Origin: an uncultured Pelagibacteraceae bacterium
Lineage (GTDB): Bacteria; Pseudomonadota; Alphaproteobacteria; Pelagibacterales; Pelagibacteraceae
Reading direction: 5' to 3'
NCBI GenBank assembly: GCA_902599625.1
Contig: CACKGF010000002.1
Span: 62,001 to 126,000 of the forward strand
Length of the DNA stretch: 64,000 bases
Shown: positions 18,357-26,526 of the stretch, one piece after another
Position numbering within the stretch: position 1 is the stretch's first letter
Layout: each line of letters opens with the position of its first letter
Program-made: the position numbers and the translations under genes
Notes under the pieces: model-generated
What the model was told of the DNA's origin: nothing
Seen by the model: only the letters and a program-made list of their open reading frames with translations
Database searches by the model: none

Positions 18357-18363
18357 ACCCTTA

Positions 18364-18942
18364 ATGCCTGAAGAAAAAAACACTATTGAGGAAAACAAAG
18401 AAGATTTAAATAAAAATAAGTCTGAAGATAATAAGGCTAAGGAAGAAAAGAAAATAAGCCCTGAAGAAAAAATAGTTGAATTAGAAGATAAGCTAACAAG
18501 ATCATTTGCTGAATTAGAAAATCAACGTAGAAGATTTGAAAAAGAAAAAGATGAAGCATTTGACTATGGTGGAATGGTTTTTGCGAGAGATGCATTAAAC
18601 CTTTTAGACAATCTTGAAAGGTCAAAGCAATCGATAAATAATGATCAAAAATTAGATGAAAATTCAAAGACGAAAATTATGGACCACATAGAAATTATTT
18701 TAAATGACACACTAACAATTTTTAAAAAAAATAATATTGTGCCCGTAGTTTCTATAAATGAGAAGCTTGACCCAAATAAACATCAAGCAATGATGGAGAT
18801 TGAAGACGACAGCAAAGAGCCTGGAACAATTGTACAGGAAATACAAAAAGGATTTATGTTAAAAGATAGACTTTTAAGACCATCATTAGTTGGGGTATCG
18901 AAAAAACCAAAGAAAACGGAGGAAAAAGAGCCAAAAAAATAA
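18364..18942 (+). CDS. grpE: Nucleotide exchange factor GrpE
   Basis: Releases ADP from DnaK in the Hsp70 cycle. The acidic, lysine-rich N-terminus (1-35) is disordered, followed by the long coiled-coil (about 37-90) and the beta domain with the GrpE signature around MLKDRLLRPSLVGVSK (about 162-177). It is 192 residues, normal. It is the first gene of the grpE-dnaK-dnaJ chaperone group; no hrcA precedes it. No Shine-Dalgarno is visible before the ATG. Confidence 0.96.
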   Translation: MPEEKNTIEENKEDLNKNKSEDNKAKEEKKISPEEKIVELEDKLTRSFAELENQRRRFEKEKDEAFDYGGMVFARDALNLLDNLERSKQSINNDQKLDENSKTKIMDHIEIILNDTLTIFKKNNIVPVVSINEKLDPNKHQAMMEIEDDSKEPGTIVQEIQKGFMLKDRLLRPSLVGVSKKPKKTEEKEPKK

Positions 18943-18952
18943 GATATAGGAA

Positions 18953-18979
18953 CTTGTAGATTAAGAAAAAGCACATATA
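18953..18979 (+). promoter_or_regulatory. Possible heat-shock sigma promoter of dnaK
   Basis: CTTGTA (18953-18958), then 12 bases, then GCACATATA (18971-18979) matches the RpoH-type consensus at 5 of 6 and 6 of 8 informative positions. It lies in the 59-base grpE-dnaK gap, which would give a leader of about 15 nt. Confidence 0.4.
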
Positions 18980-19001
18980 TGAGTTTCAAACACAAAAAAT
19001 T

Positions 19002-20924
19002 ATGAGCAAAGTAATAGGAATAGATTTAGGAACTACAAACTCATGTGTCTCCATAATGGAAGGTACACAGGCAAAAGTTTTAGAAAATGCAGAAGGAGCA
19101 AGAACTACTCCTTCGGTAGTAGCTTTTACTGAAAATGATGAGAAACTTATTGGACAGCCAGCAAAAAGACAGGCTGTTACAAACCCTGAAAACACAATTT
19201 TTGCTGTTAAAAGATTAATTGGAAGAAACTTTTCTGACCCATCAGTTAAAAAAGATATTGAAACATCTCCTTTTAAGATAATTAACTCAGAAAAAGGTGA
19301 CGCTTGGATAGAAGCTAAAGGAAAAAAATATTCACCATCTCAAATATCAGCGTTCGTTTTACAAAAAATGAAAGAAACTGCTGAAAAATATTTAGGTCAA
19401 GAAGTTACTAAAGCAGTAATTACTGTGCCAGCGTATTTTAATGATGCTCAAAGACAAGCTACTAAAGATGCTGGAAAGATTGCAGGTTTAGAAGTTTTAA
19501 GAATCATTAATGAACCAACTGCTGCGTCATTAGCATATGGTCTAGACAAAAAAGCAAACAAAAAGATTGCTGTTTACGACCTTGGTGGCGGAACATTTGA
19601 TGTATCAATTTTAGAATTAGGTGACGGAGTATTTGAAGTTAAATCAACAAATGGTGATACATTTTTAGGTGGAGAAGATTTCGATAACACTATTGTAGAA
19701 TACTTGCTTTCTGAATTTAAAAAAGATAACGGAATTGATTTAAAATCTGATAAACTTGCATTACAAAGATTAAAAGAGGCAGCAGAAAAAGCTAAAATAG
19801 AATTGTCTTCTGCGGCACAAACTGAAATAAACCTCCCTTTTATTACAGCTGACAAAACTGGTCCAAAACACATAAATTTAAAAATGACAAGAGCTAAGCT
19901 TGAAGCTTTAGTTGAAGATTTAATTAAAAGAACAATGCCACCATGCCAAACTGCTCTTAAAGATGCTGGTTTATCGGCAAGCGAAATCGACGAAATAGTT
20001 CTTGTTGGAGGTATGACAAGAATGCCGAAAATAATTGAAGAAGTTAAGAACTTCTTTGGCAAAGAACCGAATAAATCTGTTAACCCTGATGAAGTAGTTG
20101 CTATGGGTGCTGCAATTCAGGCAGGTGTACTTCAAGGTGATGTAAAAGATGTATTGCTATTAGATGTAACGCCTCTTTCTTTAGGTATCGAAACTTTAGG
20201 CGGTGTATCAACTAAACTGATTGATAAGAACACAACTATTCCTACAAAGAAAAGCCAAGTATTTTCCACTGCTGAGGATAACCAGCCCGCAGTATCGATT
20301 AGAGTTCTTCAAGGTGAAAGAGAAATGGCTGCAGATAATAAAATCTTAGGAAATTTTGAACTAATAGGAATTGCTCCAGCTCCTAGAGGAGTTCCACAAA
20401 TTGAAGTAACTTTTGACATCGATGCTAATGGAATAGTAAATGTTTCAGCAAAAGATAAAGGAACCGGTAAAGAACAAAAAATTCAAATCCAAGCTTCTGG
20501 GGGCTTGAGTGAAGAAGAGATAACCAAAATGGTCAAGGATGCTGAAGCTAATAAAGAAGAAGATAAGAAAAAAAGAGAGGCCGTTGATGCAAGAAATCAA
20601 GCGGATACTCTTGTACACTCAACTGAGAAAAATTTAAAGGAACATGGTTCTAAGGTTTCTGAAACTGATAAAAAAGCTATTGAAACCGCAGCTGCAGACT
20701 TAAGGAATGCTTTGAAAGGAACTGATATTGAAGCAATTAAAAAGAAAACACAAGATTTAGTACAAGCTTCTATGAAACTTGGTGAAGCTATTTACAAATC
20801 TCAACAAAGTGCAAAACCAGCTGAAAATGCTAAAGACCAAAAACAAGAAGGAAAAAAAGACGACAACGTTGTTGATGCAGACTTTGAAGAAGTAAAAGAC
20901 GAGAATAAAGAGAAAAGCGCCTAA
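19002..20924 (+). CDS. dnaK: Molecular chaperone DnaK (Hsp70)
   Basis: Hsp70 chaperone. The ATPase domain begins [13 protein letters not shown], with the second signature [13 protein letters not shown] and the third [12 protein letters not shown]; the substrate-binding domain follows (about 385-510), then the helical lid and an acidic tail containing DADFEEVKD. At 640 residues it is full length. G+C and codon conservation are visibly higher than in the neighbours, as expected for a highly expressed gene. Confidence 0.99.
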   Translation: MSKVIGIDLGTTNSCVSIMEGTQAKVLENAEGARTTPSVVAFTENDEKLIGQPAKRQAVTNPENTIFAVKRLIGRNFSDPSVKKDIETSPFKIINSEKGDAWIEAKGKKYSPSQISAFVLQKMKETAEKYLGQEVTKAVITVPAYFNDAQRQATKDAGKIAGLEVLRIINEPTAASLAYGLDKKANKKIAVYDLGGGTFDVSILELGDGVFEVKSTNGDTFLGGEDFDNTIVEYLLSEFKKDNGIDLKSDKLALQRLKEAAEKAKIELSSAAQTEINLPFITADKTGPKHINLKMTRAKLEALVEDLIKRTMPPCQTALKDAGLSASEIDEIVLVGGMTRMPKIIEEVKNFFGKEPNKSVNPDEVVAMGAAIQAGVLQGDVKDVLLLDVTPLSLGIETLGGVSTKLIDKNTTIPTKKSQVFSTAEDNQPAVSIRVLQGEREMAADNKILGNFELIGIAPAPRGVPQIEVTFDIDANGIVNVSAKDKGTGKEQKIQIQASGGLSEEEITKMVKDAEANKEEDKKKREAVDARNQADTLVHSTEKNLKEHGSKVSETDKKAIETAAADLRNALKGTDIEAIKKKTQDLVQASMKLGEAIYKSQQSAKPAENAKDQKQEGKKDDNVVDADFEEVKDENKEKSA

Positions 20925-20950
20925 GATAGCAACTATTTGTCTTATTTATT

Positions 20951-22075
20951 ATGACAAAAAGAGATTATTACGACGTCTTGGGTATAAATAAATCAGCCTC
21001 ACCGGAACAAATAAAATCTGCTTATAGGAAGCTTGCAGTAAAATATCATCCAGACAAAAACAAAGGTGACAAAGCTTCAGAGGAAAAATTTAAAGAAGCT
21101 TCTGAAGCTTATCACGTATTATCTAATACTGAGAGAAAACAAAACTACGATAATTTCGGACACGCTGCTTTTGAAAATGGTGGTGGTGGAAGAGGAGGGT
21201 TTAGCAATTTTGATTTTTCAAGCCACTTCTCAGACATTTTTGAAGATTTTTTTGGCGAAGGTTTTGGGGGTGGTAGAAGAGCTAGAAAATCAAATAATCG
21301 AGGTTCAGATTTAAGATATGATTTATCTATCTCATTGAATGAGGCATATACTGGTAAGAAACAAGATATAAAATTTTCCACATCAGAAAAATGTGATACT
21401 TGTAAGGGAAATGGATCTAAACCAGGTCACAGCGCAAGTTCTTGCTCGATGTGCAATGGTCATGGTCAGGTTAGATCGAGCCAAGGTTTTTTCACTGTCC
21501 AACAAACTTGTCCACAGTGCTCTGGTTCTGGAGAACAAATAACAAATCCATGCACAAGTTGTGGTGGCCAAGGGAAAAAACAGGCTTCGAAAAGATTATC
21601 TGTTACAATTCCAAAAGGTGTTGATGATGGCACAAGAATAAGATTAGCTGGAAAAGGTGAGGCTGGTTCAAGAGGTGCAGGAAGTGGAGATCTTTATCTA
21701 TTCATTAACGTTTATTCTCATGACCTATTTAAAAGATCTGATGAAAACCTGTACTTTGAATGTCCTATATCAATTGCTGACGCAGCTTTGGGGTCAACTA
21801 TAGAAATTCCAACTATCGATGGAGGAAAAGCTAAAATAAAAATACCAGCAGGTACACAAAGTGGAAAACAACTAAGACTTAAAGGTAAAGGAATGCCATA
21901 CATAAGAGGGAGTGGATATGGTGACCTTTATGTTCAGCTAAATACTGAGGTACCAATCTCTCTTAATAAAGAGCAAAAAGAGTTGCTAGAAAAATTCAGA
22001 CAAATTGAGAATGAAAAGTCAAATCCTAGTATAAAAAAATTTTTCGAAAAAGCAAAAAATTTTTGGAAAAATTAA
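20951..22075 (+). CDS. dnaJ: Chaperone protein DnaJ (Hsp40)
   Basis: Co-chaperone stimulating DnaK ATPase. It has an N-terminal J domain with HPD (about 33-35), a Gly/Phe-rich linker (about 75-115), four CxxCxGxG zinc repeats (starting CDTCKGNG, CSMCNGHG, CPQCSGSG and CTSCGGQG) and C-terminal substrate-binding domains. It is 374 residues, normal. It follows dnaK by 26 bases. The last residues are lysine-rich. Confidence 0.98.
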   Translation: MTKRDYYDVLGINKSASPEQIKSAYRKLAVKYHPDKNKGDKASEEKFKEASEAYHVLSNTERKQNYDNFGHAAFENGGGGRGGFSNFDFSSHFSDIFEDFFGEGFGGGRRARKSNNRGSDLRYDLSISLNEAYTGKKQDIKFSTSEKCDTCKGNGSKPGHSASSCSMCNGHGQVRSSQGFFTVQQTCPQCSGSGEQITNPCTSCGGQGKKQASKRLSVTIPKGVDDGTRIRLAGKGEAGSRGAGSGDLYLFINVYSHDLFKRSDENLYFECPISIADAALGSTIEIPTIDGGKAKIKIPAGTQSGKQLRLKGKGMPYIRGSGYGDLYVQLNTEVPISLNKEQKELLEKFRQIENEKSNPSIKKFFEKAKNFWKN

Positions 22076-22078
22076 ATA

Positions 22079-22249
22079 ATGGGTCTTGAACAAATAGTAC
22101 CAGCTATAGCATTAATTGCAGTTTTAATTTTGGTATTACCAAATTTTTTAAGAAGTAATTCTGAAAAAAAACAACTTTTTAAAAACTTATCTATTTGGGG
22201 TATTATTATTTTAGTTGTTGTGATACTTTCATATTTAATTTTTGCATGA
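22079..22249 (+). CDS. 56-residue two-segment membrane protein
   Basis: A small reading frame filling the whole dnaJ-dapB gap. It starts 3 bases after the dnaJ stop and ends with a 4-bp ATGA overlap onto dapB, the spacing used by real coupled genes throughout this window. It encodes MGLEQIVPAIALIAVLILV..., two hydrophobic helices (about 5-22 and 39-56) separated by a charged loop (SNSEKKQ). No function is recognised. Confidence 0.75.
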   Translation: MGLEQIVPAIALIAVLILVLPNFLRSNSEKKQLFKNLSIWGIIILVVVILSYLIFA

Positions 22250-23022
22250 ATAAAATTAAATTAGCTGTAACTGGTTGCCTCGGCCGAATGGGTCAACAAA
22301 TCATCAAATCATCAAAATTAGACAAAAAATTTAAACTTGTTGCTCTCACCGAAAATAGAAAAATGAATAGAAAAATTTCTGGGATCAAACCCGGATTAAA
22401 TGATGAAAATGCTTTTAAAAAAGCAAATGTCATTATCGATTTTACAGTACCAAAGTGCACTTTCCAAGTTTTAAAAATAGCATCTAAACTAAAAAAAAAA
22501 GTAGTAATTGGTACTACTGGATTTACTAAAAAAGAGGAAGAATTAATAAAAAAATACTCAAGAAAAATTCCAATTTTAAAGGCAGGAAATATGAGTCTAG
22601 GGATTAATCTTTTAATGTATCTTACTGAGATCACTTCAGGTTCATTGGGAAATAATTTCTTAAGTAAAGTTTATGAAGTGCACCATAAACACAAAAAAGA
22701 TCATCCATCAGGTACTGCTTTAATGCTTGGAAAAGGCATAGCAGTTGGCAAAAAAAAAGATTTTTATAAAATAATTGGGAATAAATATTTCAATAAGAAA
22801 ACATTTCCTTACGGAAAAAAAATTAACTTTAATTCAATAAGAAAAGGTGAGACTGTTGGGGAACACGAGGTAAAGTTTTCAAGTGGTAAAGAGATTATAA
22901 CCCTTAATCACGAGGCATTTGATAGGGCTTTATATTCTGAAGGCGCTTTAACAGCTGCTAAATGGTTAATGAAAAAAAAGCCTGGGCTATATTCTATGCG
23001 AGATTTATTAGCATTTAAATGA
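22246..23022 (+). CDS. dapB: 4-hydroxy-tetrahydrodipicolinate reductase
   Basis: NAD(P)H-dependent reductase of the lysine and diaminopimelate pathway. The nucleotide-binding start is KLAVTGCLGRMGQQI. The catalytic and substrate motif VHHKHKKDHPSGTAL and the stretch AGNMSLGINL are intact. I chose the ATG at 22246 (258 residues), which matches the family N-terminus. Longer versions would run into the preceding small membrane protein. The stop overlaps the FkbM gene by 4 bp. Confidence 0.97.
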   Translation: MNKIKLAVTGCLGRMGQQIIKSSKLDKKFKLVALTENRKMNRKISGIKPGLNDENAFKKANVIIDFTVPKCTFQVLKIASKLKKKVVIGTTGFTKKEEELIKKYSRKIPILKAGNMSLGINLLMYLTEITSGSLGNNFLSKVYEVHHKHKKDHPSGTALMLGKGIAVGKKKDFYKIIGNKYFNKKTFPYGKKINFNSIRKGETVGEHEVKFSSGKEIITLNHEAFDRALYSEGALTAAKWLMKKKPGLYSMRDLLAFK

Positions 23023-23729
23023 GTTTAGATTATACGATTTTTAAAAATTTTCATAAAAACAAAGATATAAAATTTTACACTTATTCAAATTGTCCAATCT
23101 CATCACGAATTAAAAATAATGTTTTTTGGGAAAAACATCTTCATGATATTTTTGAAAAATTTATTAATGAAAAAAGTATTGTAATTGAAGGTGGCTGCCA
23201 CATTGGAGCTCATACTTTAAAAATGGCTCTTATTTGTAAACATATCTATGCTTATGAACCCTTTCCTGCAAGTTTCGACTTATTAAATAGTAACGTCAAA
23301 ATAAATAACTTACAGAATGTATCGATAATAAAAAAAGGTTTATCAAATTCAAAAAACATTGTTCAATTTGGATGGATGCCTGAAAGAAATCCTGGTGCAT
23401 CTGGCTTGACGGAAAATCCAATGGGATTACCAGGTACAAACACCTTAAAATCAAAACCAATAGATGTTCAGCTTACCACAATAGATGACTTAAAATTGGA
23501 GAAATTAGATTTTATAAAACTCGATATAGAGGGATATGAACAATTCGCTATATTGGGTGGATTGGAGTCTATTAAAAAATTTAAGCCTGTTATTACATTA
23601 GAGTCTTGGTTAAACCATAAAGGTCAAATTAATATAAATGAAACAAAAAAAAGGTATCTTAATCTGATTGATCTTGGTTATGAATTTCACCATATATGGG
23701 GGCCTGACTTTTTGTTTATACCAAAATAA
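23019..23729 (+). CDS. FkbM-family methyltransferase
   Basis: SAM-dependent methyltransferase of the FkbM type, commonly associated with O-methylation of sugars or secondary metabolites; the substrate here is unknown. The SAM-binding motif is VIEGGCHIGAHTLKMA (about 52-67), followed by YAYEPFP and the family's FIKLDIEGYEQFAILGG (about 166-182). It is 236 residues and is joined to dapB by a 4-bp overlap. It looks like an accessory gene inserted between the housekeeping genes dapB and nth. Confidence 0.85.
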   Translation: MSLDYTIFKNFHKNKDIKFYTYSNCPISSRIKNNVFWEKHLHDIFEKFINEKSIVIEGGCHIGAHTLKMALICKHIYAYEPFPASFDLLNSNVKINNLQNVSIIKKGLSNSKNIVQFGWMPERNPGASGLTENPMGLPGTNTLKSKPIDVQLTTIDDLKLEKLDFIKLDIEGYEQFAILGGLESIKKFKPVITLESWLNHKGQININETKKRYLNLIDLGYEFHHIWGPDFLFIPK

Positions 23730-23737
23730 GTTTTTTA

Positions 23738-24391
23738 ATGAACGAAAAAAAAAGAGCAAAAATAATTTTAAAAGAACTAAATAAAATTTATCCAAATATA
23801 AAAGTGCCATTACATAGCAGGAATGTCTTCACTCTTTTAATATCTGTTTTACTTTCTGCACAGTGTACAGATGTAAACGTTAATAACGTCACTAAAAATA
23901 TTTACCCAAAATATTACAAACCAAAACACTTTGTAAAACTTGGACGAAAAAAAATAGAAAAATTAATTAAAAGAATAGGTATTTTTAGGATCAAAGCTAA
24001 AAGTATTTTTAATCTATCAAAAATATTAATGGAAAAATACAGCGGGAAAGTCCCTAAAACTTTTGAGCAATTGGAAGAACTTCCTGGCGTAGGGCATAAA
24101 ACGGCTAGTGTAGTAATGTCTCAAGGTTTTGGTCATCCAGCATTTCCAATTGATACGCATATACATAGATTGGCGCAAAGATGGGGACTTACTAATGGTA
24201 AAAACGTAGTTCAAACAGAGGAAGATCTTAAAAGATTATTTCCTAAAAAATATTGGAACAAACTTCACTTGCAAATAATCTATTATGGAAGAGAGTTTTG
24301 TAAGGCACGAGACTGCTACGGAATAACTTGTAAAATTTGCACATCTTGTTATCCTAACAGAAAAAAACCAGTCAAAACAAAGAAAGCATAA
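23738..24391 (+). CDS. nth: Endonuclease III (DNA glycosylase/AP lyase)
   Basis: Base-excision repair enzyme for oxidised pyrimidines. The helix-hairpin-helix LEELPGVGHKTASVVM contains the catalytic lysine, and the catalytic aspartate is in FPIDTHIHRLAQRWGL. The C-terminus has a cysteine cluster (CKARDCYGITCKICTSC), but its spacing differs from the usual C-x6-C-x2-C-x5-C, so the 4Fe-4S ligand set is uncertain. It is 217 residues, normal. Confidence 0.95.
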   Translation: MNEKKRAKIILKELNKIYPNIKVPLHSRNVFTLLISVLLSAQCTDVNVNNVTKNIYPKYYKPKHFVKLGRKKIEKLIKRIGIFRIKAKSIFNLSKILMEKYSGKVPKTFEQLEELPGVGHKTASVVMSQGFGHPAFPIDTHIHRLAQRWGLTNGKNVVQTEEDLKRLFPKKYWNKLHLQIIYYGREFCKARDCYGITCKICTSCYPNRKKPVKTKKA

Positions 24392-24392
24392 A

Positions 24393-25322
24393 ATGAAAAT
24401 CTTGGGAATTGGAAATGCAATAGTTGATGTTATTTGCAAAGTTGAAGATGAATTTATAAAAAAAAATAATCTTACAAAAAGCACGATGAAATTAATTTTT
24501 GATGAAAATGAATTCAAACAATTGCTCTCAAACCTAAAGATTGAAAAAACTGTTTCTGGTGGATCAGTGGCCAATTCAATTGTTGGATTATCACAATTAG
24601 GAAATGATGTTGGTTTCATCGGTAAAGTTAATGATGATGATCTAGGAGGAAAATATGAGGAAGGTCTTAAGACAGAAAATGTAAAATATTTTTATTCTAA
24701 AAAGAAGGAAGAGTTACCAACAGGTACATGTTTGATATTGGTTACTCCAGATTCGGAAAGAACTATGTGTACATTCCTTGGAACAGCTGGAAAAATAAAT
24801 GAAAACGATGTTGATGCAAATGCTATCAAAAAAAGTGAAATTATTTTTTTAGAGGGATATCTTTGGGATGAAGGTGATCCAAAAAAAGCATTTGATAAAG
24901 CAATTAATAATGCAAATAAAGTTGCTATGTCATTATCAGATCAATTTTGTGTGGACAGACACAAACCTCATTTTCTAGAACTAGTAAAAAATAAACTAGA
25001 TATAACTTTTGCTAACGAACAAGAGATTATGTCTTTAATTGAAACAAAAAGTTTTGAGGATGTTATTAATTTTGCCAAAGATTTAAAAAAGTTATTGGTG
25101 ATAACAAGGGGTGAAAAAGGAGCTGTATCTATAAATGGAAATGAAATAACAGAATGCGGAATAAAAAAAAATCTTAAAATAGTTGATCTTACAGGTGCTG
25201 GTGATTTATTTGCAGCAGGTTTCTTACATGGTCATGTTAACAATATGTCTCAGAAAGAATGCTTAGAAAAGGGTACTGAGATGTCATCAAAAGTAATTCA
25301 ACAAATAGGTGCGCGAATTTAA
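24393..25322 (+). CDS. PfkB-family sugar/adenosine kinase
   Basis: Ribokinase-fold carbohydrate kinase; the closest type by eye is the alphaproteobacterial adenosine kinase-like branch. The N-terminal GIGNAIVDVICKVED, the glycine pair in SGGSVANSIVGLSQLG and the C-terminal active-site motif DLTGAGDLFAAGFLHG (catalytic Asp in GAGD) are intact. It is 309 residues, full length. It starts 1 base after the nth stop codon. The exact substrate cannot be set from sequence alone. Confidence 0.88.
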   Translation: MKILGIGNAIVDVICKVEDEFIKKNNLTKSTMKLIFDENEFKQLLSNLKIEKTVSGGSVANSIVGLSQLGNDVGFIGKVNDDDLGGKYEEGLKTENVKYFYSKKKEELPTGTCLILVTPDSERTMCTFLGTAGKINENDVDANAIKKSEIIFLEGYLWDEGDPKKAFDKAINNANKVAMSLSDQFCVDRHKPHFLELVKNKLDITFANEQEIMSLIETKSFEDVINFAKDLKKLLVITRGEKGAVSINGNEITECGIKKNLKIVDLTGAGDLFAAGFLHGHVNNMSQKECLEKGTEMSSKVIQQIGARI

Positions 25323-25430
25323 TTACTTTTTCTTTCTCTTAAAACTTCCTTTTCCTTTTTTTGGTTTAATGACTCTTGGCTTGTACTTTTTTGAAAATAG
25401 ATCTTTAGCAATAAAATTTTTCTTTTTCAT
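25323..25430 (-). CDS. arfA: 35-residue ArfA-like ribosome rescue factor
   Basis: A very basic 35-residue protein whose core, LFSKKYKPRVIKPKKGKG followed by SFKRKKK, lines up with the conserved part of ArfA (E. coli LFRQRVEKNKKGKGSY and following RK). ArfA recruits RF2 to ribosomes stalled on nonstop mRNA. The start codon shares one base with the stop of the upstream regulator (TGATG), arguing for real translation, and the stop abuts the convergent PfkB stop. It is half the length of E. coli ArfA (72 residues), with nothing after the basic tail. The homology is by eye and needs a profile search. Confidence 0.65.
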   Translation of the reverse strand: MKKKNFIAKDLFSKKYKPRVIKPKKGKGSFKRKKK

Positions 25431-26020
25431 CAAATAGTATATCCATCTTTATTACTTTTAATTAATTCATCATTTCCAAACTCAGCCTTAATTTTTTTTC
25501 TAAGTCTATAAATATGTGTTTCTACTGTATGAGTCTCAAGTTCTGAAGAATGTTGCCAAATTTCTTTTTCCAATGTTTCAACATTTACTGGTTTCTTTGA
25601 ATTATTGAGAAACAATATCATGTCAGTTTCTCGTTCAGTTAATTTTAGATTTGATTTGCCCTTTTTTAGTTCTCTTGAGTTGATATCTAAAAAAAAATCT
25701 TTAACATTTACACTTGATTGATCTTGAAATTTTTTTTGAATAAATCTTACATTTAAATTTTCAATAAATGTAAAAATATTTACTGGAGGTTTAAATTTGA
25801 TAATTTGATCTTCATTAATATTTTTAACAAAAAAATTATATTCTTTCTCATGCACAACTAAAATCGAGTTTTCTTTAGAAATATTCTCACTCTTATATTT
25901 ATCAAAAAAAATTTCTTTATTATCAAATTTTAATATTTCATAACTAATATGTTCTTTAAGTTCACTAATGATATCGAAAAAATTTGATAAATTAATTATA
26001 TATAATTTTTGATTTACCAT
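25430..26020 (-). CDS. Orphan OmpR-type winged-helix regulator with degenerate N-terminus
   Basis: The C-terminal ~90 residues form an OmpR/PhoB-type DNA-binding domain (LKLTERETDMILFL, then ELETHTVETHIYRLRKKI as recognition helix, then KDGYTI as wing). The N-terminal ~95 residues could be a remnant receiver domain but show no conserved phospho-acceptor aspartate or lysine pattern, so control by a histidine kinase is unlikely. No kinase gene is nearby. It is divergent from an L,D-transpeptidase with 14 bases between starts and coupled to the ArfA-like gene. Confidence 0.8.
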   Translation of the reverse strand: MVNQKLYIINLSNFFDIISELKEHISYEILKFDNKEIFFDKYKSENISKENSILVVHEKEYNFFVKNINEDQIIKFKPPVNIFTFIENLNVRFIQKKFQDQSSVNVKDFFLDINSRELKKGKSNLKLTERETDMILFLNNSKKPVNVETLEKEIWQHSSELETHTVETHIYRLRKKIKAEFGNDELIKSNKDGYTI

Positions 26021-26034
26021 ATACTTTAGAACTT

Positions 26035-26526
26035 ATGATAATTAAGCTAAAAAATAAAGACACCTTAATTTGTGATGATTTCCAATTTAAATGCTCTATT
26101 GGCAAAAATGGTTTAAAAAAAAATAAATTAGAAGGTGATAATTGTACCCCAGTAGGAACATTTTCATTAGGACCAGTTTATTATAGAAACGACAGGGTAG
26201 ATAAACCTAATACAAAATTAAAAACTCTTAGAATAAATAAACAAATGGGTTGGTGTGATGACCCTAACAATATCAATTATAATAAAGAAATAAAATTTAA
26301 TAAAAAAATTAAAGCCGAAAAGCTATATAGAAAAGATAAGTTTTACGACATTATAATTGTAATTAATTATAACACCCGAAGAATAATCAGAAATAAAGGG
26401 AGCGCTATTTTTATTCATGTTACAAATAATTATAAACCTACTAAAGGGTGTGTAGCATTAAGTTTAAATGATATTGAAATATTACTAAAGATAATAAAGA
26501 AAAATTCAAAAATTAAGATATCTTAG
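26035..26526 (+). CDS. L,D-transpeptidase (YkuD family)
   Basis: Peptidoglycan cross-linking or lipoprotein-attaching enzyme of the YkuD fold. The active-site signature is IFIHVTNNYKPTKGCVALS, with the catalytic His and Cys (about H130 and C141). It is 163 residues, the single-domain form common in alphaproteobacteria. No signal peptide is visible, which is odd for a periplasmic enzyme but usual for this subfamily. Its stop codon shares the tetranucleotide TTAG with the stop of yggS. Confidence 0.85.
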   Translation: MIIKLKNKDTLICDDFQFKCSIGKNGLKKNKLEGDNCTPVGTFSLGPVYYRNDRVDKPNTKLKTLRINKQMGWCDDPNNINYNKEIKFNKKIKAEKLYRKDKFYDIIIVINYNTRRIIRNKGSAIFIHVTNNYKPTKGCVALSLNDIEILLKIIKKNSKIKIS

